A stretch of DNA of 64,000 bases from Streptomyces sp. NBC_00683 (lineage in GTDB: Bacteria > Actinomycetota > Actinomycetes > Streptomycetales > Streptomycetaceae). The stretch's first letter is position 1. The number at the start of each line of letters is the position of its first letter. This document shows, one piece after another, positions 52,219-61,671 of the stretch. The notes beneath the pieces were generated by a model that saw nothing but the letters and a program-made list of their open reading frames with translations, did no database searches and was not told the DNA's origin. The DNA is taken from NCBI RefSeq assembly GCF_036226745.1, contig NZ_CP109013.1, positions 1,984,001 to 2,048,000 of the forward strand, given 5' to 3'. Both the position numbers and the translations under genes were made by a program.

Positions 52219-53511
52219 ATGAAGCTGGGAACAGGAATCGGCTGGCGGCCTGAGATCGAGGACGCCATCGAGGCGCTGCCCGGGATCGACTGGGTCGAGG
52301 CGGTTGCGGAGAACATCTGCACCGACCACCTCCCCGCGTCTCTCGCCCGCCTCAGGGAGCGCGGCGTCACCGTCGTCCCGCACGGTGTCTCGCTGGGCCT
52401 CGGCGGCGCCGACCGCCCCGACGCGGGCCGGCTAGCCGATCTGGCGGCGCGAGCCACGCTGCTGGGCACGCCGCTGGTGACGGAGCACATCGCGTTCGTA
52501 CGGGCCGGGGGGCCGCTCACCGCCTCGCCGGGGCTGGAGGCGGGGCACCTGCTGCCCGTGCCGCGGACCTGGGACGCGCTGGAGGTGCTGTGCGAGAACG
52601 TGCGGATCGCCCAGGACTCGCTGCCCGTGCCGCTGGCCCTGGAGAACATCGCCGCGCTGATCTCCTGGCCGGACGAGGAGCTGACCGAGGGGCAGTTCCT
52701 CGCGGAGCTGGTCGAGCGCACGGGCGTGCGGCTGCTGATCGACGTCGCCAATCTGCACACCAATCACGTCAACCGGGGCGAGGACCCGGCGACGGCCCTC
52801 GACGAACTTCCGGTCGAGGCCATCGCGTACGTCCATGTGGCGGGCGGCATGGAGAGGGACGGGGTCTGGCACGACACGCACGCCCATCCCGTGACACAGC
52901 CCGTCCTGGACGTGCTGGCCGAGCTCCGCTCACGGGTCGATCCGCCGGGCGTCCTGCTGGAGCGCGACGACGACTTCCCGCCGATCGCGGAACTGGCGGA
53001 CGAACTGGTAGCGATCCGCACCACGCTGGCCGGGGCGGCCGACGCGCCGGCCCCCGTGCGACGGCCGCCGGCGCGGTCCCAGGAGCCGGCCGGCCGTGCC
53101 GCGGGGGCCCGCGACCGCACCGCCGTCGCCCAGACCGCACTGCTCTCTTCACTGGTCGCGGGTACGCCCGCGCCGGAGGGCTTCGACCACCGGCGGCTCG
53201 GTGTGCAGAGCCGCGCCCTGGCCGCCAAGCGGGCCGGGGTCGTCGCCAAGGTGGCACCGGAGCTCCCGGAGATCCTCGGCGACGGCTACCGCAGCGCCTT
53301 CCTCGCGTACGCCAGGACCCGGCCCATGTCCGGCGGTTACCGTCGTGACGCCCTGGCCTTCGCCGAGCAGCTGCTCGTGGCGGGGGCCCCGGCCGACGAC
53401 GCGGCCCGTCGCAGGCTGACCCACTGGTGGCAGGACCGCGCGGCCGCCCGTCCGCCGCGCCGCAGTACCCGCCTGGTCCGGGCGGCCCGTACCGCTCTCA
53501 TGGGAAGGTGA
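52219..53511 (+). CDS. DUF692 (MNIO) family multinuclear iron oxidase with C-terminal extension
   Basis: A 430-residue protein. Residues 1-265 form the DUF692 TIM barrel of multinuclear non-haem iron oxidases (MbnB, TglH), which oxidise cysteines in ribosomal peptides. Likely iron ligands are visible: H55 (PHGVSLGLG), H90 (TEHIAF), E142 (ALENI), D175 and H180/H183 ([13 protein letters not shown]), H206 (HVAGG), D219/H221 (DTHAH), E249 (LLERDDD). Residues about 300-410 form a helical domain resembling the separate partner proteins of MNIO enzymes. Strong GAGGAGGGGG site before ATG 52219. Its stop lies 5 bp before the TIGR04222 gene, its likely substrate. Confidence 0.88.
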   Translation: MKLGTGIGWRPEIEDAIEALPGIDWVEAVAENICTDHLPASLARLRERGVTVVPHGVSLGLGGADRPDAGRLADLAARATLLGTPLVTEHIAFVRAGGPLTASPGLEAGHLLPVPRTWDALEVLCENVRIAQDSLPVPLALENIAALISWPDEELTEGQFLAELVERTGVRLLIDVANLHTNHVNRGEDPATALDELPVEAIAYVHVAGGMERDGVWHDTHAHPVTQPVLDVLAELRSRVDPPGVLLERDDDFPPIAELADELVAIRTTLAGAADAPAPVRRPPARSQEPAGRAAGARDRTAVAQTALLSSLVAGTPAPEGFDHRRLGVQSRALAAKRAGVVAKVAPELPEILGDGYRSAFLAYARTRPMSGGYRRDALAFAEQLLVAGAPADDAARRRLTHWWQDRAAARPPRRSTRLVRAARTALMGR

Positions 53512-53516
53512 CCCCG

Positions 53517-54566
53517 ATGAACGCCCTTGCCCTTCTGATGACTCTCGCCGCGGTGGTCTCCTCGACGCTCCTGATCGTTGCGACCCGCAAGGCCGGCCGC
53601 CTCGGCGGCGGCCCCGACGCGTATGTGCACGACCTCTCCGAGGCCGCCTTCCTCAACGGCGGTCCGGCCAGGGTCGTGGACACCGCGCTCACCGCCCTGC
53701 ACACCGACGGGCGCCTGGCCATCGGCGGCCCGGGCATCGTCGCCGTACAGCGCCCGGAGGCCCGGGACGCGGTGGAGCGTGCCGTGCTCCAGGAGCTGGG
53801 CGCCGCCCCGAACGGCGCCCTGCACACGCTGCGGCAGGCCGTGATGCGGCATCCGGCGGTGCAGGAGATCGGCGACGGACTGGCGGCGCGCGGGCTGCTG
53901 GCCGCACCGGAGGAGAACCGGACCCGCCGCCGTTGGGCCATCGCCCAGCTGTCGGTGTGCCTGGTGGCCGGCCCCGTCAGCCTCCTGTTGACCTTCCTCC
54001 AGTACGCCCTGCACGAGGGCTACTCGGACATGCCGTTCCCGTTCATCGTGAAGGTGCTGCCCGCCCTCGTGGGCGGCGCCCTGGTGGGCGGCCTCACGGC
54101 CGCATCGGCCAAGGTCCGGATCACCCGGGCGGGGCGCCGGGCCGCCGACGGGTACGCGGCCGCCCATGCCTATGTGGGCGACCCGGCCCACCTGGTGGCC
54201 ACACGGGGGCTGGGCGCGCTCCCCGACCCCGCGCTCCAGGGGCAGTTGCTCGCAGCCGCGCGCCACCGGCCTGCCGGGCGCTCCTCGTCGTCCTCCCGGT
54301 CGTCCTCCACCTCGACGGACTCCTACGCCGCGAGCGCCGCGCTTCTGCCGGTGATGTGGTGCGCCGGGTCGAGCCCCGGCGGCGGCGGCTGCGGAAGTTC
54401 CAGCGGCGGTGGCGGCCACGGGTCGGGATCCTCCTGCAGTTCCGGATCGAGCTGCAGTTCCGGATCGAGCTGCGGCGGATCGAGTGGCGGGTCGAGCTGC
54501 AGCAGCAGCAGCGGATCGAGCTGCGGCAGCAGCAGTGGTGGTTCGAGCTGCGGCAGCAGTTCCTGA
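53517..54566 (+). CDS. TIGR04222 membrane protein with Cys-repeat tail, candidate MNIO substrate
   Basis: A 349-residue membrane protein. One helix at 3-22, a conserved soluble TIGR04222 domain (about 30-135), two more helices at about 141-164 and 174-197, a second soluble part, then a low-complexity tail. The tail has eight Cys (282, 292, 307, 313, 319, 328, 336, 345) set in Ser/Gly, many as GSSC units. GGAAGG overlaps the DUF692 stop and drives the ATG at 53517, so the two genes are coupled. The position next to an MNIO enzyme and the regular Cys spacing suggest that the tail is post-translationally modified. Confidence 0.85.
   Translation: MNALALLMTLAAVVSSTLLIVATRKAGRLGGGPDAYVHDLSEAAFLNGGPARVVDTALTALHTDGRLAIGGPGIVAVQRPEARDAVERAVLQELGAAPNGALHTLRQAVMRHPAVQEIGDGLAARGLLAAPEENRTRRRWAIAQLSVCLVAGPVSLLLTFLQYALHEGYSDMPFPFIVKVLPALVGGALVGGLTAASAKVRITRAGRRAADGYAAAHAYVGDPAHLVATRGLGALPDPALQGQLLAAARHRPAGRSSSSSRSSSTSTDSYAASAALLPVMWCAGSSPGGGGCGSSSGGGGHGSGSSCSSGSSCSSGSSCGGSSGGSSCSSSSGSSCGSSSGGSSCGSSS
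54435..54470 (+). repeat. Tandem 18-bp repeat in the Cys-rich tail
   Basis: Two exact copies of TGCAGTTCCGGATCGAGC (54435-54452 and 54453-54470), each coding for CSSGSS. A shortened third unit follows. The Cys tail has therefore grown by in-frame duplication. Confidence 0.85.
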
Positions 54567-54666
54567 ACGCACGGTTTCAGCCACCGATGACCGTCCGTGA
54601 CCACAATTCGTCCATATCGTGAACAGCCCATGGCGCTCACATGCCCGTCTCGCATAGAACTCCGCC

Positions 54667-55449
54667 ATGCTCTGGGTCTTGTTCCTTCTGGTCGCGTGGG
54701 GCGCGGCGGCCATCTCCTGCATCCGGCTCTGCCTCGTCACCGCAGGTGCGGCCCAGCGGCCGTCCGAGGCCGGGCGCGAACCCGCCCTTCACGAACTCAA
54801 CCTGTACGAGACGGCCTTCCTGGCCGGCGGCCCGCACCGGGTCGCCGATCTGGCTCTCGTCTCCATGCACCTGCGGCGCCGGCTGCTGCTCGCCCACACG
54901 GGCTGGGCGACGGTCGTCGATCCGGAGGGCCGGGACGAGGTGGAGCGCACGGTGATCCGTGCGATCGGCCCGGAGGGGCAGTCCCGGATAGCCCCGATAC
55001 GGGCCGCTGCCGCGGCCGCCGAGGCCGTACTCACCCTCGCCGATCGGCTCGTCGCGGCGGGCCTCGCCGTACCGCACGGGACCCGGACGACCCTGGAGTC
55101 GGCGGTGCGGGCCGTGCGGGGTGCGGCGGTGCTGGTGGTGGTGCTGGCCGCTGCCGCCGCGCTGATCCCCGGTCAGGACCCCGGGTACGCGGGTCCGGTG
55201 GTGGCCTGGTTCGGGCTGCCACTCGTCCTCACCCTGGGCTGCCTGGCCATAGCCCGTGTCGAGAACCATCCGTACAGCCCGTGGGCCTCGCCGTCCGGAC
55301 AGCAGTGGCTGGACTCGCTGCCGGCCCCGGCGCACGGGGCGGACCGCGATCTGCTGGCGGCGGTGGCGGTACGCGGTGTGGGGGCCGTGGAGGACCCGGC
55401 GCTGCGGGCGGCTCTGCGCAGCGGCCGCACGGCGCATTCGGGCCGATGA
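54667..55449 (+). CDS. Second TIGR04222-like membrane protein without Cys tail
   Basis: A 260-residue paralogue of the preceding protein. It has an N-terminal helix (MLWVLFLLVAWGAAAISCIR), the conserved LYETAFLAGGPHRVADLALV block (compare AAFLNGGPARVVDTALTAL in the first protein), two central helices, and a soluble C-terminus ending HSGR. It lacks the Cys/Ser/Gly tail. TAGAAC lies 6 bp before the ATG and no Shine-Dalgarno site is seen, so it may be leaderless with its own promoter. Possible role: partner or regulator of the modified protein. Confidence 0.78.
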   Translation: MLWVLFLLVAWGAAAISCIRLCLVTAGAAQRPSEAGREPALHELNLYETAFLAGGPHRVADLALVSMHLRRRLLLAHTGWATVVDPEGRDEVERTVIRAIGPEGQSRIAPIRAAAAAAEAVLTLADRLVAAGLAVPHGTRTTLESAVRAVRGAAVLVVVLAAAAALIPGQDPGYAGPVVAWFGLPLVLTLGCLAIARVENHPYSPWASPSGQQWLDSLPAPAHGADRDLLAAVAVRGVGAVEDPALRAALRSGRTAHSGR

Positions 55450-55664
55450 ACGCCCCGGCCGCACCGGCCGCTCATCGGCCGTGGAAAACGAGAAGCGGCG
55501 GCCTGCGGGGAGGTATGGCTGACTCCCCCGCAGACCACCGCAGTTCGCCGGTCCGAGGCCGAAGTGGCCCCGGAACCGGACCCGGTGTCGCTGGAACGAC
55601 GGGCGGCGTTTGCACGCCGTTGCCCGCCAACTGATCTTCCGGGTCGGGTGATCGGGAACGCTGG

Positions 55665-56378
55665 CTATGCGAGCCCGGCCACCAAGTCTGCGACGGACTT
55701 CCTGCGCCCGGTGTAGAACGGGACCTCTTCGCGCACGTGCAACCGCGCCTCGGAAGCCCTCAGATGCCGCATGAGGTCGACGATGCGGTACAGCTCGTCG
55801 GCCTCGAAGGCGAGGACCCACTCGTAGTCGCCCAGCGAGAACGAGGCGACGGTGTTGGCACGCACGTCGGGGTAGCCGCGGGCCATCTTGCCGTGGTCCG
55901 CGAGCATGCGGCGGCGGTCCTCGTCCGGCAGGAGGTACCAGTCGTAGCTGCGCACGAAGGGGTACACGCTGATGTAGTCGCGCGGCGTCTCGTCGGCCAG
56001 GAACGCCGGCACGTGCGACTTGTTGAACTCGGCGGGCCGGTGCAGCGCCATGTTCGACCAGACCGGCTCCAGTGCCCTTCCCAGCCTGGTGCGCCGGAAG
56101 AGGTTGTACGCCTCCTGCAGCTCGTCGGAGGTCTCGGCGTGCCACCAGATCATCAGATCGGCGTCGGCGCGCAGACCGGACACGTCGTACGTGCCGCGGA
56201 CCGTGATGTCCTTGGCTCCGAGCTGGTCGAACAGCTCCTGGACCTCGTCGGCGTAGCCGGCGCGGTCGGCGGGGAGCACATCTCGCAGCTTGAAGACGGA
56301 CCACAGCGTGTAGCGGATGACCTCGTTGAGGTCCTTGGCCTTCTTACCGGCGTTCGGAAGCTTCTCTGGCGCACTCAT
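55665..56378 (-). CDS. hemQ: Coproheme decarboxylase (HemQ/ChdC)
   Basis: A 237-residue chlorite-dismutase-like enzyme, the last step of coproporphyrin-dependent haem synthesis, which converts coproheme to haem b using peroxide. [10 protein letters not shown], the [12 protein letters not shown] strand, [14 protein letters not shown] (haem-ligand His region) and [20 protein letters not shown] are characteristic. The ATG at 56378 lies 4 bp after the hemG stop, so the two are one operon. Confidence 0.94.
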   Translation of the reverse strand: MSAPEKLPNAGKKAKDLNEVIRYTLWSVFKLRDVLPADRAGYADEVQELFDQLGAKDITVRGTYDVSGLRADADLMIWWHAETSDELQEAYNLFRRTRLGRALEPVWSNMALHRPAEFNKSHVPAFLADETPRDYISVYPFVRSYDWYLLPDEDRRRMLADHGKMARGYPDVRANTVASFSLGDYEWVLAFEADELYRIVDLMRHLRASEARLHVREEVPFYTGRRKSVADLVAGLA

Positions 56379-56382
56379 ACGG

Positions 56383-57894
56383 CTATTGTCCCGCCTCGCT
56401 CCGAGTGCCCTGAACCGGGGGCGGCGTGGCGATGATCTCCCCCGCGCTCCCCGGCGTGATCGCACCGGCGGTCCTCCCCGTCAGGTCTTGGACGATCTCG
56501 TCCGCGGCCCGCCGGGCACTCGCGATGCAGGCGGGGATCCCGACCCCGTCGTACACCGCGCCGCACACCCGCAGTCCCGGCAGCTTGGCGACCTCGTCGC
56601 GGATCCGGGCGACGCGGGTCAGATGCCCGACGGGGTACTGCGGCAGGCCGCCGATCCACCGGGTGACCTCCGTGTCGACGGGCACGGCCGTGAGCCCGGT
56701 CGCGGCGGCGAGGTCGCTCCGTGAGACGTCGACGAGCTCGGAGTCCTCACGGTGCAGGTGGTCCTCCTCGCCGTAGCGGCCGACGGACGTACGCAGCACG
56801 AAGAGGCCGGGGTCGGCGTCGGCGACCCACTGCCACTTGTTGCTGGAGAAGGTCGATGCCTTGATCGTGCGCCCGTCGACGGGCGGTACGAGGAATCCGG
56901 AGCGCCCCCGCAGTGCTTCGGTCCCGGCGATGTCGGAGCGCCGGAAGGCCATGGTGATCAGGGCCATCGAGGCGTACTCGACCGCGGCCAGGTCGACGGA
57001 GGCCGCCGGGCACTCGGCGGCGAGGAGCGTGGACGCGGACCAGGCGGGTGTGGCCAGGACGATCCCGTCGGCGGAGATCACCCGGCTGTCCGTCCGTATG
57101 TCCCAGCCCCGGGCGCTCCGGGTCAGCCCGAGTACGGGGGTGGCGGTGAGGATCTCCGCACCTCCGGCGCGTACGGCGTCGGCCACGGCGTCCGGCAGGG
57201 TGCCGATGCCGCCGTCGATGCCCTGGAAGACCGGTCCGGTCTGCTGCCGGGCGGCGGCCCTCTCCTGGATGCGGAGCACGCCGTCGAGGAGCGAGCCGCC
57301 CTCCTTCACCGCCTCGAACAGCTGCGGTACTGCGGCACGCATCGAGATCCGGTAGGCGTCTCCCGCGTACACCCCGCCGAGCAGCGGCTCCACGAGCCGG
57401 TCCACGACCTCGCGGCCGAGCCGGTCGGCGACATAGGCACCGACCGCGACGTCGTCGCCGACGGCGGTCGGGGTGAGGTCGCGCTCCTGGGCGATCCTGG
57501 CCAGCCCCTCCGGCGAGAGCACACCGCCGAGGGCCGCCGGGTCGCCGGGCACGCCCATGACGTGGCCCTTGGGCATCGGCCGCAGGGCGTCACGCGTCCA
57601 GACCGACGCGGTGGCGGTGGCGGGCGGCTGGAGCCGGTCGCCGAGGCCGACGGCGGTGGCGAGCTCGACCGCTTCGGGGCGCCGCGCGAGCATCGACTCG
57701 GCGCCGAGGTCGACACGGGTGCCCCCGACCTCGCCGGTCATCAGCTTGCCGCCGAGCCGCTCCGTCGCCTCCAGGAGGGTGACCCGCAGACCGGTGGAGA
57801 GCAGCCGGTGGGCGGCGGCCAGTCCGGCGATGCCGCCACCGATGACGACGACATGACCCGTACGCGTGTTGTCGCGCTGAAGAGAACCCTGCAT
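56383..57894 (-). CDS. hemG: Coproporphyrinogen III / protoporphyrinogen oxidase (HemY type)
   Basis: A 503-residue FAD enzyme. The N-terminal dinucleotide-binding motif [17 protein letters not shown] (15-31) and [13 protein letters not shown] bind [24 protein letters not shown] and [20 protein letters not shown] near the C-terminus are typical of HemY. In actinobacteria it acts on coproporphyrinogen III, feeding HemQ encoded next to it. It is soluble or peripheral. Alternative names are hemY and cgoX. Confidence 0.93.
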   Translation of the reverse strand: MQGSLQRDNTRTGHVVVIGGGIAGLAAAHRLLSTGLRVTLLEATERLGGKLMTGEVGGTRVDLGAESMLARRPEAVELATAVGLGDRLQPPATATASVWTRDALRPMPKGHVMGVPGDPAALGGVLSPEGLARIAQERDLTPTAVGDDVAVGAYVADRLGREVVDRLVEPLLGGVYAGDAYRISMRAAVPQLFEAVKEGGSLLDGVLRIQERAAARQQTGPVFQGIDGGIGTLPDAVADAVRAGGAEILTATPVLGLTRSARGWDIRTDSRVISADGIVLATPAWSASTLLAAECPAASVDLAAVEYASMALITMAFRRSDIAGTEALRGRSGFLVPPVDGRTIKASTFSSNKWQWVADADPGLFVLRTSVGRYGEEDHLHREDSELVDVSRSDLAAATGLTAVPVDTEVTRWIGGLPQYPVGHLTRVARIRDEVAKLPGLRVCGAVYDGVGIPACIASARRAADEIVQDLTGRTAGAITPGSAGEIIATPPPVQGTRSEAGQ

Positions 57895-58021
57895 GGGTCC
57901 ACTCTCTCAAACCCGGACCGAGTCCCGACCGTGACCGCTTCGAAACCGCTGACAGGCAACCCTCACAGGCCCCTCGTACGTCGAACCGGCACCATCAACA
58001 ACGGCCCTGGGGGGACGCGTT

Positions 58022-59035
58022 ATGCATATCGAACGCCACACGGACAGTCATCCACCCGCCCGTGTCCGCCGGCGCCGCTCACGCGCCGCTCTGGCAGCCG
58101 GACTGCTCGTGGTGCTGCTCGGCACCGGTGCGTGCGGTGCCGGTAGCGGTGCCGATTCGCAGAGCAAGGGCGTCGCATCCGACCAGAAGCAGGCGGCGCC
58201 TGGCGCGGAGGGGGCCGCCCAGGCGGACTCGGACGGCGGGAAGTCCGCGGACGGGGCTTCCTCGGCGCCGAAACCGGGCAGCGCGGTCGCCGTGCACGTC
58301 ATCCGCACGGCGACGCTCGAAGTCGAGGTGAAGAGCGTGCCGAAGGCGGTCGCCGCCGCCCGCAGCGCCGCGGAGGGCGCCGGGGGGCTCGTCGCGGACG
58401 AGACCACGGAACGGCTCGACGACACGCACGACGTGTCCCATCTCGTCCTGCGTGTCCCGCAGGACGAGTACGACGCGGTCCTGCGCGAACTCGCGGGCTC
58501 CGGGAAGCTGTTGTCCCGTACGTCGAACGCGAAGGACGTCACCGGGCAGGTCGTCGACGTCGAGAGCCGTATCGCCACCCAGCGGGCGAGCGTCAACCGG
58601 GTCCGCGCGCTGATGGACCAGGCCACCAGGCTCACCGATGTGGTGACCCTGGAAGGTGAACTGAGCAACCGCCAGGCCGCTCTGGAGTCGCTGCTCGCCC
58701 AGCAGGCCTCCCTGAAGGACCGCACCTCGCTGGCGACGATCACGCTCGAACTCAGCGAGCCGTACGGGCGCGACAAGGAGCCCGAGGACGAGGACCCGGG
58801 CTTCCTGGACGCGCTGGGCGGCGGCTGGGACGCGTTCGTGACGATGCTGCGGTGGATCGCGGTGGCCATCGGCGCCACCGCGCCGTTCCTGGCCGCCGCG
58901 GCCGTCCTGGTGCTCGTGTGGCGGCTTCTGCGCGGCCGCCTGCCGCGCCGCCGTACGCCGGTCCGGGCGCCCGCACAGGCCCCCGCGGCCGCGCCGGGGG
59001 CGGCAGCAGGTCCGGAGGTCCCACCGGCCCCGTGA
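58022..59035 (+). CDS. DUF4349 membrane lipoprotein
   Basis: A 337-residue protein. An N-terminal basic stretch and hydrophobic signal end in LLGTGACG, a lipobox. A Ser/Gly/Asp linker follows, then the DUF4349 domain (about 90-255) with IRTATLEVEVKSVPKAVAAA, VVDVESRIATQRASVNRVRALM and LEGELSNRQAALESLLAQQ, a coiled-coil hairpin. A C-terminal membrane helix lies near 275-305. DUF4349 proteins are widespread and uncharacterised. It precedes the flavoprotein gene by 45 bp and may be co-transcribed. Confidence 0.88.
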   Translation: MHIERHTDSHPPARVRRRRSRAALAAGLLVVLLGTGACGAGSGADSQSKGVASDQKQAAPGAEGAAQADSDGGKSADGASSAPKPGSAVAVHVIRTATLEVEVKSVPKAVAAARSAAEGAGGLVADETTERLDDTHDVSHLVLRVPQDEYDAVLRELAGSGKLLSRTSNAKDVTGQVVDVESRIATQRASVNRVRALMDQATRLTDVVTLEGELSNRQAALESLLAQQASLKDRTSLATITLELSEPYGRDKEPEDEDPGFLDALGGGWDAFVTMLRWIAVAIGATAPFLAAAAVLVLVWRLLRGRLPRRRTPVRAPAQAPAAAPGAAAGPEVPPAP

Positions 59036-59080
59036 GCGCCGTAGCGTGGGCTCCCTGACACCACGGCGAAGGGACCCGGC

Positions 59081-60463
59081 ATGGCAGCGGAGCGACTTGT
59101 GGTCATCGGGGGCGACGCGGCGGGCATGTCCGCCGCGTCGCAGGCCCGCAGGCTCAAGGGTCCGGACGAACTGGCCATCGTCGCCTTCGAGCGCGGCCAC
59201 TTCACCTCGTACTCCGCGTGCGGCATCCCGTACTGGGTCGGCGGCGACGTCGACGAGCGCGACGACCTCATCGCCCGTACGCCCGAGGAGCACCGGGCCC
59301 GCTCGATCGATCTGCGCACCCGCACCGAGGTGACGGAGATCGACGTCTCCGGCCGACGGGTGCGGGCACTGGACCGCGAGAGCGGCGAGACGTACTGGAC
59401 CGGCTTCGACAAGCTGGTGATCGCGACCGGAGCCAGGCCCGTCCGCCCCGCGCTTCCGGGTATGGACGCTCCCGGGGTGCACGGGGTGCAGACGCTCGAC
59501 GACGGGCAGGCCCTCCTGGACTCGCTGGACCGGGCCCCGGGGCGCCGGGCCGTCGTGGTCGGCGCGGGGTACATCGGCGTCGAGATGGCCGAGGCGATGC
59601 TGAAGCGCGGCTTCGAGGTGACGGTGCTCAACCGCGGCGCACAGCCCATGGCGACGCTCGACCCGGACATGGGCCGCCTCGTCCACGACGCGATGGACGG
59701 CCTGGGCATCACGACCGTCAACGGGGCCGCCGTCACCCGCATCCTCACCGGCGAGGACGGCCGTGTCACGGCGGTCGCGACGCAGGACGGCACCTACCCC
59801 GCCGACGTGGTGGTGCTCGGCATCGGGGTCGAGCCGGAGACCGCTCTGGCCCGCACGGTCGGTCTGCCGCTCGGTCCGCACGGGGGGCTGCTGACGGATC
59901 TGTCCATGCGGGTCGTGGGCCACGACAACATCTGGGCGGGCGGCGACTGCGTCGAGGTGCTCGATCTGGTGGCCGGCCGCACCCGGCACATCGCCCTGGG
60001 CACCCATGCCAACAAGCACGGCCAGATCATCGGTTCCAACGTGGGCGGCGGCTACGGCACGTTCCCCGGTGTCGTCGGTACGGCGGTGAGCAAGGTCTGC
60101 GACCTGGAGATCGCCCGGACCGGGCTGCGCGAGAAGGACGCGCGCGCGGTCGGGCTGCGCTACGTCACGGCGACGATCGAGTCGACGGGCCGGGCGGGCT
60201 ACTACCCCGGAGCGCAGCCGATGACGGTGAAGATGCTGGCGGAGTACCGCACCGGCCGGCTGCTGGGTGTGCAGATCGTGGGCCGCGACGGGGCGGCCAA
60301 GCGTGTGGACGTCGCGGCGGTGGCGCTGACCGCCGGTATGACGGTGGAGGCCATGACGGCGCTCGACCTCGGCTACGCCCCGCCGTTCTCACCGGTCTGG
60401 GACCCTGTGCTGGTGGCTGCCCGCAAGGCGGTGACCGCGGTGCGGGAGGCGGGCACGGCCTGA
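59081..60463 (+). CDS. FAD-dependent oxidoreductase, CoA-disulfide-reductase-like
   Basis: A 460-residue flavoprotein. FAD motif VVIGGDAAGMSAASQARRL (7-25), single redox Cys C47 in SYSACGIPYWVGG as in CoA-disulfide reductase and NADH oxidase, NAD(P)H motif VVVGAGYIGVEMAEAML and the C-terminal FAD contact IWAGGDC. The single Cys rather than a CxxxxC pair supports the CoADR branch. It probably keeps low-molecular thiols reduced; the exact thiol (CoA, mycothiol) is uncertain. GAAGGGA precedes the ATG. Confidence 0.9.
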   Translation: MAAERLVVIGGDAAGMSAASQARRLKGPDELAIVAFERGHFTSYSACGIPYWVGGDVDERDDLIARTPEEHRARSIDLRTRTEVTEIDVSGRRVRALDRESGETYWTGFDKLVIATGARPVRPALPGMDAPGVHGVQTLDDGQALLDSLDRAPGRRAVVVGAGYIGVEMAEAMLKRGFEVTVLNRGAQPMATLDPDMGRLVHDAMDGLGITTVNGAAVTRILTGEDGRVTAVATQDGTYPADVVVLGIGVEPETALARTVGLPLGPHGGLLTDLSMRVVGHDNIWAGGDCVEVLDLVAGRTRHIALGTHANKHGQIIGSNVGGGYGTFPGVVGTAVSKVCDLEIARTGLREKDARAVGLRYVTATIESTGRAGYYPGAQPMTVKMLAEYRTGRLLGVQIVGRDGAAKRVDVAAVALTAGMTVEAMTALDLGYAPPFSPVWDPVLVAARKAVTAVREAGTA

Positions 60464-60473
60464 GCCGCGTCAC

Positions 60474-60496
60474 GCCCCGGGTCCGGGACCCGGGGC
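60474..60496. terminator. Bidirectional hairpin between convergent genes
   Basis: GCCCCGGGTCC and GGACCCGGGGC are perfectly complementary around a single G, so the real loop is 3-5 nt. It lies between the stops of the flavoprotein (60463) and hemE (60512) and can serve both. Confidence 0.65.
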
Positions 60497-60511
60497 AGCA
60501 CCGCGTCCGAG

Positions 60512-61582
60512 TCAGCGCGCCGTCTGCTCGTGCACGTACGCCACGAGCCGCGTCAGCGCGTCCGGGTCGGTCGTCGGCATGACTCCGTGGCCCAGGTTGA
60601 AGACGTGGCCCTCGAGACCGGCGGCGGCGTCGAGCACCTCACGGGTCTTCGCCTCCACCGTCGCCGTCGGCGCGAACAGCACCGCCGGGTCGAGGTTGCC
60701 CTGCAGTGCCTTGCCGGGTCCGACCCGCCGCGCGCCCTCGTCCATCGGCACGCGCCAGTCGACGCCCACGACGTCCGCGCCCGCCTCACCCATGAGGCCG
60801 AGCAGTTCGCCGGTGCCGACACCGAAGTGGATGCGGGGGACGCCGTATCCGGCGACGGCGTCGAAGACCTTCGAGGAGGCCGGCATGACGGAGCGGCGGT
60901 AGTCGGCGGGGGCGAGCGCGCCGACCCAGGAGTCGAAGAGCTGGACCGCCGAGGCGCCCGCCTCGATCTGGACCTTCAGGAACGCCCCGGTGATCTCCGC
61001 GAGCCGGTCGAGCAGATCGGCCCAGAGCTCCGGGTCGCCGTACATCATGGCCTTGGTGCGCTCGTGGTTCCGCGACGGACCGCCCTCGACGAGGTAGCTC
61101 GCGAGAGTGAACGGCGCACCGGCGAAACCGATGAGCGGAGTGGCACCCAGTTCGGCCGTGAGCATGCCGATGGCCTCGGTGACGTACGGGACGTCCTCGG
61201 GCGTGAGGTCGCGCAGCCGGGCAAGATCGGCGCGGGTCCGGATGGGCTCGGCGATCACCGGGCCGATGCCGGGCTTGATGTCGAGATCGATGCCGATCGC
61301 CTTGAGCGGGACGACGATGTCGCTGAAGTAGATGGCGGCGTCGACCTTGTGACGGCGCACGGGCTGGAGCGTGATCTCCGTGACCAGCTCCGGCATCATG
61401 CAGGAGTCGAGCATCGCGATGCCCTCACGGACCTTCAGGTACTCGGGCAGCGAACGCCCCGCCTGGCGCATGAACCAGACCGGCGTGTGCGGTACGGGCT
61501 CGCGCCGGCACGCCTTGAGGAACGCCGACTCATGGGTGGCGGATGTCGTCTGCGGGCCCGAGGGGCCTTCGTTGGCACTCAC
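60512..61582 (-). CDS. hemE: Uroporphyrinogen decarboxylase
   Basis: A 356-residue HemE that removes four carboxyl groups from uroporphyrinogen III to give coproporphyrinogen III. Signatures are [15 protein letters not shown] (active-site start), [31 protein letters not shown] and [13 protein letters not shown]. The product feeds HemG and HemQ encoded 3-6 kb away. The start is GTG 61582 with no Shine-Dalgarno site; a leaderless transcript is possible. Confidence 0.96.
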   Translation of the reverse strand: MSANEGPSGPQTTSATHESAFLKACRREPVPHTPVWFMRQAGRSLPEYLKVREGIAMLDSCMMPELVTEITLQPVRRHKVDAAIYFSDIVVPLKAIGIDLDIKPGIGPVIAEPIRTRADLARLRDLTPEDVPYVTEAIGMLTAELGATPLIGFAGAPFTLASYLVEGGPSRNHERTKAMMYGDPELWADLLDRLAEITGAFLKVQIEAGASAVQLFDSWVGALAPADYRRSVMPASSKVFDAVAGYGVPRIHFGVGTGELLGLMGEAGADVVGVDWRVPMDEGARRVGPGKALQGNLDPAVLFAPTATVEAKTREVLDAAAGLEGHVFNLGHGVMPTTDPDALTRLVAYVHEQTAR

Positions 61583-61671
61583 ACCAGAATCTTCGCATGA
61601 AGCGGTACGGAGCTGCCCCGGCCGGGTGTCCCTCCCTGCGCGAGGCTCCGGTTCCGCCTACTCTTCCCCGC

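Noticed and set aside
55465..55481. CGGCCG stem between the second TIGR04222 gene and hemQ
   Set aside because: A six-base GC palindrome is expected often by chance at this base composition.
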